Part shown: piece after piece, positions 55,199-63,977 of the stretch
How the letters are laid out: the number at the start of each line of letters is the position of its first letter
How positions within the stretch are numbered: the stretch's first letter is position 1
Assembly (NCBI RefSeq): GCF_000333895.2
Contig: NZ_ANFM02000022.1
Coordinates: forward strand, 62,001-126,000
Length of the DNA: 64,000 bases
Reading direction: 5' to 3'
Source: Grimontia indica
Lineage (GTDB): Bacteria; Pseudomonadota; Gammaproteobacteria; Enterobacterales; Vibrionaceae
Notes under the pieces: model-generated
Database searches by the model: none
Told to the model about the DNA's origin: nothing
The model's input: the letters and a program-made list of their open reading frames with translations, nothing else
Made by a program: the position numbers and the translations under genes

Positions 55199-56644
55199 TT
55201 AGGTCACCGTAATCATTCGCATGGTGTTGGTTGCGCCTACATAGCCCATCACATCACCTTGAGTGAAAATCACGACGTCCCAAGGCTTGAGATAGCCTTT
55301 CTCTTTCAGCAAAGCAATGGCTTTATGCGCCACTTCTGCGCCAGCGCCAGTGTCACTTTCGAAATAGACTGGTGTCACGCCACGATAAAGCGCTGCACGC
55401 GACAGCGTGGACTCATGTTGGGAAAGAGCAAAAATGGGTTTACCCGAACTGATACGAGACATCATGAGAGCTGTTTTGCCAGATTCTGTCAGTGAGACCA
55501 TGGCTTTCACTTTCGGCATGTGGTTTGCCGCGTACATGGTTGCCATAGAAACCGTTTCTTCAATCAGTTCGAACTCTTTGTTTAAACGGTGGTTGGAGAC
55601 GTTAATTGATGGCATCTTCTCTGCGCCAATACAGACTTCCGCCATGGATTTCACGGTTTCCAGTGGGTAATCGCCTGCTGCGGTTTCAGCAGAAAGCATG
55701 ACAGCATCGGTCCCGTCCAGCACGGCATTTGCCACGTCCATGACTTCCGCCCGCGTTGGCATCGGGGCTTTGATCATCGATTCCATCATTTGAGTTGCGG
55801 TAATCACACAGCGGTTCATTGAGCGGGCGCGGCGGATAAGTTTCTTCTGTACGCCGACAAGTTCTGGATCACCGATCTCCACACCCAGATCACCACGAGC
55901 CACCATCACAGCATCAGAAGCTTCAATGATGTCATCAATGTTCTCATCTGTAGCGACGGTCTCCGCCCGCTCTACCTTGGCAACCAAACGGGTATCAAGG
56001 CCTGCATCACGTGCTAACGAACGGGCCAGACGCATGTCATCGCCGTTACGCGGGAAAGATATCGCCAGATAGTCCACATTGATTTTTGCAGCAGTGAGGA
56101 TGTCCTGTTTGTCTTTATCGGTCAGAGCGGGTGCTGATAAACCGCCACCTTTCTTGTTGATGCCTTTGTTGTTGGAAAGGGGGCCACCTACAGTGACTTC
56201 CGTGTGGATACAAGTACCGTCTACCGAAATGACTTTCAGCTGAACGCGTCCGTCATCCAGCAGCAAGATGTCATCTGGAACGACATCATTCGGTAGGTTC
56301 TTGTAATCGATACCGACGCTTTCTTTGTCACCTTTTCCCGGCTCGAGCGCAGCATCCAACACAAAGCGATCACCGACCGCCAGCTGAATTTTGCCATCCG
56401 CGAAGGTGGATACACGAATTTTAGGCCCTTGTAGATCACCGAGAATACCGACATGACGCCCGAGCTTCGCAGCGATAGCCCGAACCTTATTGGCACGGTC
56501 GATGTGGTCTTCAGCGGTACCGTGAGAGAAGTTCATTCTCACCACGTTCGCGCCGGCAGCGATGATTTGTTCCAGCATACCTTCCTTATCGGTAGCCGGG
56601 CCCAATGTAGTCACGATCTTTGTTCGACGTAATATCTCAGACAT
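55199..56644 (-). CDS. pykA: Pyruvate kinase II
   Basis: The 481-residue enzyme converts PEP and ADP to pyruvate and ATP. It matches E. coli PykA rather than PykF in length and in segments such as [36 protein letters not shown] and [23 protein letters not shown]. Active-site parts are visible: [21 protein letters not shown] and [12 protein letters not shown]. hexR lies upstream on the same strand (132-nt gap), as in many gammaproteobacteria where HexR acts on central carbon genes. Confidence 0.96.
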   Translation of the reverse strand: MSEILRRTKIVTTLGPATDKEGMLEQIIAAGANVVRMNFSHGTAEDHIDRANKVRAIAAKLGRHVGILGDLQGPKIRVSTFADGKIQLAVGDRFVLDAALEPGKGDKESVGIDYKNLPNDVVPDDILLLDDGRVQLKVISVDGTCIHTEVTVGGPLSNNKGINKKGGGLSAPALTDKDKQDILTAAKINVDYLAISFPRNGDDMRLARSLARDAGLDTRLVAKVERAETVATDENIDDIIEASDAVMVARGDLGVEIGDPELVGVQKKLIRRARSMNRCVITATQMMESMIKAPMPTRAEVMDVANAVLDGTDAVMLSAETAAGDYPLETVKSMAEVCIGAEKMPSINVSNHRLNKEFELIEETVSMATMYAANHMPKVKAMVSLTESGKTALMMSRISSGKPIFALSQHESTLSRAALYRGVTPVYFESDTGAGAEVAHKAIALLKEKGYLKPWDVVIFTQGDVMGYVGATNTMRMITVT

Positions 56645-56742
56645 GAAAGTCTCCTGAGTAAAAATGCATACGAAAGAGCAATAAGGAATTATTGATATTT
56701 GTATTTATATAAAGAGTGTAGATGAGTGGGCGTAAGAGAAAG

Positions 56743-56771
56743 AAAAAGGGCAGACTTTGCGTCTGCCCTTT
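56743..56771 (-). terminator. Terminator of hexR
   Basis: AAAGGGCAGAC and GTCTGCCCTTT form an 11-bp stem with a 5-nt loop. On the minus strand a TTTTTCTTTC tract follows. It separates hexR from pykA. Confidence 0.85.
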
Positions 56772-56776
56772 AAAGT

Positions 56777-57631
56777 TTATGTCAGTGATTCTTTGTTGAA
56801 TCGAGAGTCCTTAATGGCCTCTTTCACACGTTTGAGGTTTTCGCGGAACCCTGGACCACGGCGCAGTGTGAAGCCTGTTGCCAGAACGTCAATAACGGTC
56901 ATCTGAACCACACGGCTTGCCATTGGCATGTAGATGTCAGTGTCTTCCGGTACATCCAGCGTAATGGTCAGCGAACAGACTTTGTCCAGCGGAGAGCCTT
57001 TCTCGGTAATACCGATAACGGTCGCGCCGTTTTCTTTGGCTAAAGTCGCAACGTCTACCAGCGATTTGGTTCGGCCAGTGTGTGAAATGACGACCACAAC
57101 ATCACCGTCTGTACAGTTAATGCAGCTCATGCGTTGCATGACAATGTCGTTGAAACAGACGATGGGAATGTTAAAGCGGAAGAATTTATTCTGCGCATCG
57201 TGGGCAACGGATGCTGAAGCGCCCAAGCCGAAGAAAGAAATTTTCTTAGCTTGAGTTAGCAAATCTACTGCCCGATTGATTTGGTGGGCGTCGATGCTGT
57301 TTTTCGCTACATCCAGGCATGCCATCGTCGATTCAAAGATCTTCGAGGTGTAAGCGTCTGCGCTGTCATGTTCTTCAACATTACGGTTCACGTAAGGTGT
57401 ACCGTTTGCCAGGCTTTGCGCCAGATGAAGTTTAAAATCAGGGAAGCCTTTCGTGTCTAGCCTGCGGCAGAAACGGTTTACTGTAGGCTCGCTGACATCA
57501 GCCATTTTGGCGAGTGTCGCGATGCTGGAATGAATAGCAGTCTGAGGAGAAGCGATGATCACTTCAGCGACTTTCCTTTCCGACTTACTAAAGTTTTCAA
57601 TATTTTTTTGTATTTTTTCTAGGGTGTTCAT
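56777..57631 (-). CDS. hexR: RpiR-family regulator HexR
   Basis: The 284-residue repressor has the RpiR helix-turn-helix (SKSERKVAEVIIASPQTAIHSSIATLAKMADVSEPTVNRFCRRLDTKGFPDFK) and a SIS sugar-phosphate domain (KKISFFGLGASASVAHDAQNKF; VVVVISHTGRTKSLVDVA). HexR senses KDPG and controls glycolysis/Entner-Doudoroff genes. A partial HexR-like site (TGTAATTAA on the minus strand near 57828-57842) lies about 200 nt upstream of the start, but only half of the palindrome is kept. No other gene is seen in the 316 nt upstream. Confidence 0.93.
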   Translation of the reverse strand: MNTLEKIQKNIENFSKSERKVAEVIIASPQTAIHSSIATLAKMADVSEPTVNRFCRRLDTKGFPDFKLHLAQSLANGTPYVNRNVEEHDSADAYTSKIFESTMACLDVAKNSIDAHQINRAVDLLTQAKKISFFGLGASASVAHDAQNKFFRFNIPIVCFNDIVMQRMSCINCTDGDVVVVISHTGRTKSLVDVATLAKENGATVIGITEKGSPLDKVCSLTITLDVPEDTDIYMPMASRVVQMTVIDVLATGFTLRRGPGFRENLKRVKEAIKDSRFNKESLT

Positions 57632-57947
57632 TCAGATTACCGCGTTGCTTCCGCTGTCTGTTTTGTCAGTCTTTCCTGCCTAAAATCACTGGCGGTAAGG
57701 TCTGACGCTATTGGGTGAAATATTTCGACGTCCAACGATGTTATAGTCGAGTCTAACGGTTGGAGTCGTTTAATAACATTTTAACCAAAAAATACCTTCA
57801 AAAAATTTGTATTCATTCACGCTTTTAGTTGCTTAATTACACAATGCCGAAGCTTTTTTTCACCAAATGCGAAACGGGTTCGGTTTCTTGTGGCACGTCT
57901 CGAATGAATCAAGCGTAGAAATGAAAATGGCTTACAAGGAACTTTCG

Positions 57948-58784
57948 ATGTCGAAACCATATAAAACAGTTTCAATAAGCGGATGTGGTTGGCTTGGTCT
58001 TCCTCTCGCGGAACATTTGCATCAAGTTGGATATTCGGTCACTGGTAGCAAACGTAGCGTTGCGTCTCTCAACGAATTGGAATTGAAGCACATCAATGGT
58101 GTGGTGTTCGATATATTTAGCGAGAAACACGACCCGTCATCACAACCTCTTTTTGAAAGCGATGTTTTTGTGGCCAACATTCCGCCCGGCAGACGAACAA
58201 TCGATGGAAGTGTGTTCGTTAATGCCATGAAGAGAATGGTGGATGCCGCAAAGTCTGGCGGCGTGAAACAATTCATCTTTATCAGTACCTCTTCGGTCTA
58301 CGGCAGTGTCACAGGGTTAGTCACAGAAAAAACAGTCTGTGAGCCCAACACAGAATCTGGGAAAGCCCATCGTGAGATTGAAGATTATGTATTCGCTGAG
58401 TTTGGTGATCGTGGCGTTGTGCTGAGACTGTCGGGCTTGATTGGTGATGAGCGTCATCCTGGAAAACATCTCGCGGGCAGAGAAAATGTCAGTGGAGGGT
58501 TGGATCCAGTAAACCTTGTTCATCGTGACGATTGTATTCAGGCGGTCAGTGCCATTATTGCTCTGCAAATCGGTGGCGAAACTTTCCATCTCAGCGCCAC
58601 CGATCATCCTACTCGTTCAGCATTTTACCGTTGGGCGGCTGCAGGACTGGGTTTGCAGGAACCGCAATTTATTGAAGACGGGGGTGAAGGGAAGGTGATA
58701 GTTGCTGATCACACGCTGCAAACGTTGGGTATGACGCTGAAGTATCCGTCGCCATTTGACATGCCATTGCCGACGTTGGGGTAA
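57948..58784 (+). CDS. NAD(P)-binding epimerase/dehydratase-like protein (YeeZ-like)
   Basis: The 278-residue Rossmann-fold protein opens with the dinucleotide motif VSISGCGWLGLPLAEHL and has a later TSSVYGSVTG segment with a catalytic-type Ser/Tyr, though Y-x3-K is not clear. It resembles E. coli YeeZ, whose role is unknown. I use the ATG at 57948 because AAGGAA lies 6 nt upstream; the longer frame from 57867 gives a non-conserved extension. It is a single gene. The sequence after it ends minus-strand small RNAs, not this gene. Confidence 0.78.
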   Translation: MSKPYKTVSISGCGWLGLPLAEHLHQVGYSVTGSKRSVASLNELELKHINGVVFDIFSEKHDPSSQPLFESDVFVANIPPGRRTIDGSVFVNAMKRMVDAAKSGGVKQFIFISTSSVYGSVTGLVTEKTVCEPNTESGKAHREIEDYVFAEFGDRGVVLRLSGLIGDERHPGKHLAGRENVSGGLDPVNLVHRDDCIQAVSAIIALQIGGETFHLSATDHPTRSAFYRWAAAGLGLQEPQFIEDGGEGKVIVADHTLQTLGMTLKYPSPFDMPLPTLG

Positions 58785-58794
58785 ATGGCAGCAT

Positions 58795-58865
58795 AAAAAA
58801 AGCCCGCTTCATCTGAAGCGGGCAACATAAATGTTTTTTAAGCAGGAGTAAGAAAAAGCAGCAGC
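58795..58865 (-). ncRNA. Candidate small RNA B, tandem paralogue of the MicV/RybB-like RNA
   Basis: Read on the minus strand from 58865, this 71-nt unit starts GCTGCTGCTTTTTCTTAC and ends in the terminator GCCCGCTTCA-GATG... pairing TGAAGCGGGC followed by seven T. Its 5' end matches the neighbouring unit (GCCACTGCTTTTTCTTAG) at 15 of 18 positions, both units are 71 nt by the same end rules, and both have a GCCCG/CGGGC terminator. The middle differs. No sigma-E-like promoter is visible upstream, so its expression is less certain than that of the other copy. Confidence 0.55.
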
Positions 58866-59025
58866 ATCTAGCGATAAGTTGGAAGTCATGTGTGGCGGCC
58901 AGCTATACATTAAAAAGGCACTTATCCGCTATCTACATACATTCAGACTGGGCCATTTTCATTTAGTTCAAAAAATTCGAAAAAAATTTTCTCTCTCCAA
59001 AATCCCCAATCTCTGACGCCAGACG

Positions 59026-59096
59026 AAAAAAAGCCCGTACTCAAAATCAGTGTACGGGCTCCAGAAGAATAAAAACTTCTAAGAAAAAGCAGTGGC
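59026..59096 (-). ncRNA. MicV/RybB-like sigma-E-dependent small RNA A
   Basis: On the minus strand from 59096 the RNA begins GCCACTGCTTTTTCTTAG, almost the same as the 5' seed of E. coli RybB (GCCACTGCTTTTCTTTG, from memory). It contains an AGAAG/CTTCT hairpin, then TGGAGCCC as in RybB, and ends in the terminator GCCCGTAC/GTACGGGC with seven T, 71 nt in all. V. cholerae MicV carries the same kind of seed and represses outer-membrane protein mRNAs under envelope stress. A sigma-E promoter lies at the expected place. The TetR-type gene next to it is divergent. Confidence 0.75.
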
Positions 59097-59102
59097 ATTA
59101 TA

Positions 59103-59130
59103 TGTGACCTGATGAAGTCCAGATTGTTCC
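59103..59130 (-). promoter_or_regulatory. Sigma-E-type promoter of small RNA A
   Basis: On the minus strand GGAACAA (59130-59124), a 16-nt spacer and TCACA (59107-59103) match the sigma-E pattern GGAACTT-N16-TCxAA. The predicted start at 59096 is 7 nt past the -10 element and coincides with the RybB-like first base. A TATAAT also occurs at 59102-59097 but lies too close to this start to serve as its -10. Confidence 0.65.
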
Positions 59131-59292
59131 CCAAAGAATCGATTTTTTTCTCACATTTGAGTGTGACTGAGTGCCGTTTCAGCGAATGGTATTAATTTAC
59201 AGACGCTTACATCCAACAGATTTTTTTCGTGGCAAGGACAACTTTTTTGATGATTGTTTAGGGGTTGTTATTAATGCTAACGGGATGTAAAG

Positions 59293-59308
59293 TTAAACAA
59301 GTGTTTAA
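59293..59308. promoter_or_regulatory. PsrA-type operator upstream of psrA
   Basis: TTAAAC-AAGT-GTTTAA contains AAAC-N4-GTTT, the core of the PsrA site known from Pseudomonas. It ends 15 nt before the ATG of the TetR-family gene, which suits autorepression relieved by long-chain acyl compounds. Confidence 0.65.
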
Positions 59309-59323
59309 TACGGGTGAATAAAA

Positions 59324-60001
59324 ATGGCTGGGAAAGGCGAAACCAAAGGAAAAATTCTCGATGCTGCGGAGCAGTTATTTGCTGAGCATGGTTTCAAAGA
59401 GACCTCTCTTCGCACCATCACGAGCAAGGCTGGGGTAAACCTGGCGTCGGTCAATTATCACTTTGGTGATAAGAAGTCGCTTGTGCGTGCCGTCCTCGCC
59501 CGTTATCTCGAACAGTTTATGCCACAACTGGAGCAAGAGTTGAGGCTGCTTTTAGTGAAAGATGACATTTCAATGGAAGAAGTGTTCGCGTGTACCAAGC
59601 GTCCACTATTAGGGTTAGACACTTTCCGCCGCCATGGTGCTTCCACGTTTATGCAGCTTATCGGCCGCGGTTATACCGATGTTCAGGGCCACCTTCGTTG
59701 GTTTATCACCACCCGCTACGATGCTGTTTTGAAGCTTTTTACAGAAGCGGTGATAAAAGCCAACCCATCACTGAAACCTGAACATGTGTTTTGGCGACTT
59801 CACTTTACGCTGGGCGCGGTGATTTTCACCATGGCGTCTAACGTTGCACTCAGTGAAATCGCTGAGAATGACTTTGGTTCCAATGTGACGACTGAAGACA
59901 TTCTCGACCGATTGATCCCTTATCTGGCAGCAGGTGTGGACGCACCGACCAGTCAGGAATTGTCTCTTGTGCCAAGCGGCGTGCCGCAAAGTGCAGGATA
60001 A
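59324..60001 (+). CDS. psrA: TetR-family fatty-acid regulator PsrA
   Basis: The 225-residue TetR protein has KGKILDAAEQLFAEHGFKETSLRTITSKAGVNLASVNYHFGDKKSLVRAV, a helix-turn-helix very close to Pseudomonas PsrA. The C-terminal ligand domain contains RHGASTFMQLIGRGYTD. PsrA proteins respond to long-chain fatty acids and govern beta-oxidation genes. The gene is 51 nt upstream of fadE and in the same direction, so both are probably one transcript controlled through the palindrome at 59293. Confidence 0.85.
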   Translation: MAGKGETKGKILDAAEQLFAEHGFKETSLRTITSKAGVNLASVNYHFGDKKSLVRAVLARYLEQFMPQLEQELRLLLVKDDISMEEVFACTKRPLLGLDTFRRHGASTFMQLIGRGYTDVQGHLRWFITTRYDAVLKLFTEAVIKANPSLKPEHVFWRLHFTLGAVIFTMASNVALSEIAENDFGSNVTTEDILDRLIPYLAAGVDAPTSQELSLVPSGVPQSAG

Positions 60002-60052
60002 AGCTTAAAAATAATAAAAAATTAACGTGTTACAAATACAAGGATCTGAATC

Positions 60053-62347
60053 ATGAGCTCTCAACCATCACTTAGAAGACGTTATTTAAGCGACCCTGCA
60101 TTTAAGTTTTTCAAGAAGGTTCTTCCGCCGCTGTCTGAGACAGAACGTGAGGCGATGGAAGCTGGCAGTGTATGGTGGGATGGCGAACTGTTCGCCGGTA
60201 ATCCCGACTGGCGTAAGTTGCTGCAGTATCCAAAACCACGTTTAACTGACGAAGAAAAAGCGTTCATGGAAAACCAGCTAGAAGAACTGCTGGGGATGCT
60301 GGATGACTTTGAAATCGTTCAGGAGCGCAAAGACTTACCGCCTGAAGTGTGGGAGTTCCTGAAGAAGGAAAAATTCTTCTCGCTGATCATTCCAAAAGAG
60401 TACGGCGGTCTCGAATTCTCTGCCTATGCGAACTCGACCATTGTTTCACGCATCGCCACGCGAAGCTTGAGTGCAGCGGTGACTGTGATGGTACCAAACT
60501 CTCTGGGCCCAGGTGAGCTATTGACTCACTATGGCACTGAGGAACAAAAGAACTACTGGTTGCCGCGTTTGGCAAACGGTCAGGATGTCCCATGTTTTGC
60601 GTTGACTGGCCCTGAAGCGGGCTCAGACGCGGGCTCTATCCCGGATAAAGGCATCGTATGTATGGGCGAGCACGAAGGTAAAGAAGTGCTGGGTATCCGC
60701 CTGACGTGGAACAAACGCTACATCACGCTAGCGCCAGTCGCCTCTGTGCTTGGTCTTGCCTTTAAATTGCATGACCCAGAAGGTCTGTTAGGCGACAAGG
60801 AACAACTCGGTATCACTTGTGCGTTGATCCCAGCGGATCACGAAGGTGTTGAGATTGGTGAGCGTCACAACCCGCTGGGTTTGTCGTTCATGAATGGCCC
60901 AACGCGTGGTCAGGATGTGTTCATTCCAATGGAGTGGGTCATCGGCGGTCAGGACTACGTGGGTCGAGGCTGGCGTATGCTGGTGGAATGTCTCTCAGCA
61001 GGTCGTGGTATTTCACTGCCTGCACTGGGCACCGCAGTTGGTCACCTGACGGCACGCACGACAGGTGCTTATGCTTATGTTCGTAAGCAGTTTGGTATGC
61101 ACATCGGTAAATTCGAAGGTGTGGGCGAGGCGATGGGGCGCATTGGTGGTTACACCTATATGCTCGAGGCAGCGCGCACACTGACCACGACTTCTCTGGA
61201 TATGCATGAGAAGCCGGGTATTGTGACCGCCATTGCCAAATACCACATGACTGAACTGGCGCGCACCATCCTGAATGATTCGATGGATATTCATGCCGGC
61301 CGTGCAATCCAGTTGGGGCCTTTGAATTATGTTGGTCACCACTACTTTGGTATGCCTGTGGCAATCACAGTAGAAGGGGCAAACATTCTGACCCGTAACC
61401 TGATGATCTTCGGACAGGGTGCGACACGTTGTCACCCATACGTGTTGAAAGAAATGGAAGCGGCGGCAGAGAAAGATGAAGCTAAAGGTGCAGAAGCGTT
61501 TGATTCACTGCTGATCAAACACATTGGCTTTGCCACTAAGAACGTGCTGATGTCTTTCACCAATGCATTTACTCGCTCAAGCTTTAACAAATCACCGGTA
61601 TCGGGCGAAACGGCGGCTTACTATCGTCAACTGTCCCGTATGAGCCGTGCGTTGGCAGTTACAGCCGACGTTGCCATGTTGACGCTGGGTGGTGAACTGA
61701 AACGCCGTGAAATGCTGTCAGCCCGCTTGGGTGATGTACTGAGTCACCTATATTTGGCGTCTGCAGTATTGAAGCGCTACGAAGATGAAGGTCGTCAGCA
61801 AGCTGACCTGCCATTCGTTCACTACTCACTGCAACACTGCTTGAACAAGTGTGCGGAAGCGTTTGGCGGCGCGTTCAACAACTTCCCGCAGAAAGGTGTT
61901 GGCTTCTCACTGCGTGCGATTTTGTTCCCACTGGGAATGCACTACAAAGCACCATCAGACAAACTGGCAACGCAAATTGCTGATTTGCTGATGACTCCAG
62001 GTGCACACCGCGAGCGCCTGACGCACCTTTGTTATGTCGGCGACAAAGCAACTGACCCGGTAGGTATCATGGAGCGCGCTTTCGAAGCCATGGTGGCGGT
62101 TAAGCCGCTTGAGAAGAAAATGGCAGTTGCGGCAAAAGAGAAGAAAATCCCTGCGAAAGGTTTATTGTCCGAGCGTTTGGATGCTGCCCTTGAGCAGAAT
62201 GTTCTGACCCAAGAAGAAGTCGACCAAATCAAGCACGCTGATGGGCTGCGCTACGAAGCGATCCAGGTGGATAACTTTGACCCTTCATGGTTCAAGTCAG
62301 AATCTGAGTCTGTACCGGCTAGCTCGAAGAAAGGCAAAGCTGCATAA
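60053..62347 (+). CDS. fadE: Acyl-CoA dehydrogenase FadE
   Basis: The 764-residue flavoprotein does the first step of fatty-acid beta-oxidation. The dehydrogenase core is visible: PKEYGGLEFSAYANSTIVSR, ALTGPEAGSDAGSIPDKG, KRYITLAPVASVLGLAFKL, and RNLMIFGQGATRCHPYVL near the FAD/catalytic region. It has the long C-terminal extension of FadE (YfbH-like type) but lacks the roughly 50-residue hydrophobic N-terminus of E. coli FadE (814 residues), so it may be soluble or peripheral. AAGGA precedes the ATG. It follows psrA, a sensible partner. Confidence 0.93.
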   Translation: MSSQPSLRRRYLSDPAFKFFKKVLPPLSETEREAMEAGSVWWDGELFAGNPDWRKLLQYPKPRLTDEEKAFMENQLEELLGMLDDFEIVQERKDLPPEVWEFLKKEKFFSLIIPKEYGGLEFSAYANSTIVSRIATRSLSAAVTVMVPNSLGPGELLTHYGTEEQKNYWLPRLANGQDVPCFALTGPEAGSDAGSIPDKGIVCMGEHEGKEVLGIRLTWNKRYITLAPVASVLGLAFKLHDPEGLLGDKEQLGITCALIPADHEGVEIGERHNPLGLSFMNGPTRGQDVFIPMEWVIGGQDYVGRGWRMLVECLSAGRGISLPALGTAVGHLTARTTGAYAYVRKQFGMHIGKFEGVGEAMGRIGGYTYMLEAARTLTTTSLDMHEKPGIVTAIAKYHMTELARTILNDSMDIHAGRAIQLGPLNYVGHHYFGMPVAITVEGANILTRNLMIFGQGATRCHPYVLKEMEAAAEKDEAKGAEAFDSLLIKHIGFATKNVLMSFTNAFTRSSFNKSPVSGETAAYYRQLSRMSRALAVTADVAMLTLGGELKRREMLSARLGDVLSHLYLASAVLKRYEDEGRQQADLPFVHYSLQHCLNKCAEAFGGAFNNFPQKGVGFSLRAILFPLGMHYKAPSDKLATQIADLLMTPGAHRERLTHLCYVGDKATDPVGIMERAFEAMVAVKPLEKKMAVAAKEKKIPAKGLLSERLDAALEQNVLTQEEVDQIKHADGLRYEAIQVDNFDPSWFKSESESVPASSKKGKAA

Positions 62348-62363
62348 CAGCAGATTTGTTCTC

Positions 62364-62391
62364 AAAAACGCCGCAACTGCGGCGTTTTTTC
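62364..62391 (+). terminator. Terminator of psrA-fadE
   Basis: AACGCCGC-AACT-GCGGCGTT followed by six T. Confidence 0.92.
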
Positions 62392-62500
62392 TTGCTAACA
62401 CCTCCAACCACTACCCGAAATCGGGGTTTTGCGACAAAAACAAGTGCCAAAACAAGATGAAGTATTTATCCTAAGCCCAACTTTGAAAGGAAGGTTGAAT

Positions 62501-63703
62501 ATGATCATCAAACCGAAAATTCGCGGATTTATCTGTACGACTACCCATCCAAAAGGATGTGAAGCTAACGTAAAAGAGCAAATCGAATACACCAAAGCCC
62601 AAGGCCCAATTGCTAACGCACCAAAACGTGTACTGGTAGTAGGTTCATCTAGCGGCTATGGCCTGTCATCGCGCATTGCTGCTGCGTTTGGCGGCGGTGC
62701 AGCGACCATCGGTGTGTTCTTCGAAAAGCCAGGCACGGAGAAAAAGCCGGGCACAGCGGGTTGGTACAACTCTGCGGCATTCGACAAATTCGCCAAGGAA
62801 GAAGGTCTCTACTCAAAGAGCCTGAACGGCGATGCATTCTCTGATGAAGCGAAAAAGAAAGCGATCGAGCTGATTAAAGAAGATCTTGGTCAGGTTGATA
62901 TGGTGGTTTACTCATTGGCTTCTCCAGTTCGTAAACTGCCAAAAACAGGTGAAGTGGTTCGTTCATCACTGAAGCCAATTGGTGATGTTTACACTTCTAC
63001 AGCGGTAGACACCAACAAAGACCAAATCATCGAAGCCAGTGTTGAGCCTGCAACTGAGCAGGAAATCAAAGACACGGTTACCGTAATGGGTGGCGAAGAC
63101 TGGGAACTGTGGATTCAAGCTCTGTCTGACGCAGGCGTGCTGGCTGACGGTTGTAAGACCGTAGCTTACAGTTACATCGGTACTGAGCTGACTTGGCCAA
63201 TCTACTGGGACGGCGCATTGGGTCGTGCGAAGATGGACTTGGATCGCGCAGCAGCGGCACTGAACGACAAGCTTTCCGCGACTGGCGGTACTGCAAACGT
63301 AGCGGTACTGAAATCGGTTGTGACTCAAGCGAGCTCAGCGATTCCAGTGATGCCTTTGTACATTGCTATGGTGTTCAAGAAAATGCGCGCTGAAGGCGTT
63401 CACGAAGGCTGTATGGAGCAAATCTACCGCATGTTCAGCCAGCGCCTATACAAAGCTGATGGTTCAGCAGCAGAAGTAGACGATAAAAACCGTCTGCGTC
63501 TGGATGACTGGGAGCTGCGTGACGACATCCAGCAACACTGCCGTGACCTGTGGCCACAAATCACTTCAGAGAACCTGAAAGAGCTTACAGACTACGTGGA
63601 ATACAAAGAAGAATTCCTGAAACTGTTCGGCTTCGGTGTTGAAGGTGTGGATTACGACGCTGACGTTAACCCAGAAGTGGATTTTGACGTTCAGGCTATC
63701 TAA
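62501..63703 (+). CDS. fabV: Trans-2-enoyl-ACP reductase FabV
   Basis: The 400-residue NADH-dependent reductase completes the fatty-acid elongation cycle. Family blocks are [46 protein letters not shown] (NADH site) and [10 protein letters not shown] with the Y-x8-K catalytic pair that marks FabV. FabV is far less sensitive to triclosan than FabI. I use the ATG at 62501, which has AAGGAAGG upstream; the frame opens 24 codons earlier without conservation. It is a single gene with its own terminator. Confidence 0.96.
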   Translation: MIIKPKIRGFICTTTHPKGCEANVKEQIEYTKAQGPIANAPKRVLVVGSSSGYGLSSRIAAAFGGGAATIGVFFEKPGTEKKPGTAGWYNSAAFDKFAKEEGLYSKSLNGDAFSDEAKKKAIELIKEDLGQVDMVVYSLASPVRKLPKTGEVVRSSLKPIGDVYTSTAVDTNKDQIIEASVEPATEQEIKDTVTVMGGEDWELWIQALSDAGVLADGCKTVAYSYIGTELTWPIYWDGALGRAKMDLDRAAAALNDKLSATGGTANVAVLKSVVTQASSAIPVMPLYIAMVFKKMRAEGVHEGCMEQIYRMFSQRLYKADGSAAEVDDKNRLRLDDWELRDDIQQHCRDLWPQITSENLKELTDYVEYKEEFLKLFGFGVEGVDYDADVNPEVDFDVQAI

Positions 63704-63729
63704 TCAGTCATCTGAATTTGAACAAAATG

Positions 63730-63756
63730 AAGCCAGCGATCATTCGCTGGCTTTTT
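63730..63756 (+). terminator. Terminator of fabV
   Basis: AAGCCAGCGA-TCAT-TCGCTGGCTT followed by five T, G and four T. Confidence 0.9.
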
Positions 63757-63899
63757 GTTTTGAGCGTTTGCAAGCCGCGCACATAAGGGCTGCGATGAAA
63801 AATGCCAGAAATTTTTGCTAAAAGTTTGATCAATGTGGCTGATATTTATCAGATTTGCTCGATAAAGAAGCAAACAAACCAAAACGCCGAAATTAGTGC

Positions 63900-63927
63900 G
63901 TGACAGCCCAAAAAACTTATGTAGAAT
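63900..63927 (+). promoter_or_regulatory. Promoter of the tRNA unit
   Basis: GTGACA (63900-63905), a 16-nt spacer and TAGAAT (63922-63927) are followed by a GC-rich stretch (GCCAACCCG), as in stable-RNA promoters under stringent control. It lies about 50 nt before the tRNA-Cys. Confidence 0.65.
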
Positions 63928-63977
63928 GCCAACCCGTACCGCAGAGGAAGGCAACTTACTGAAGCGGGAGAAACGAA

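Noticed and set aside
57828-57842. Possible HexR operator upstream of hexR
   Set aside because: Only one half of the TGTAATTAAATTACA palindrome is kept (11 of 15 positions); mentioned with hexR but not listed.
58943-59134. 63-codon minus-strand frame across small RNA A
   Set aside because: It translates the terminator hairpin (SSGARTL...) and has no ribosome site; the small RNA explains the region.
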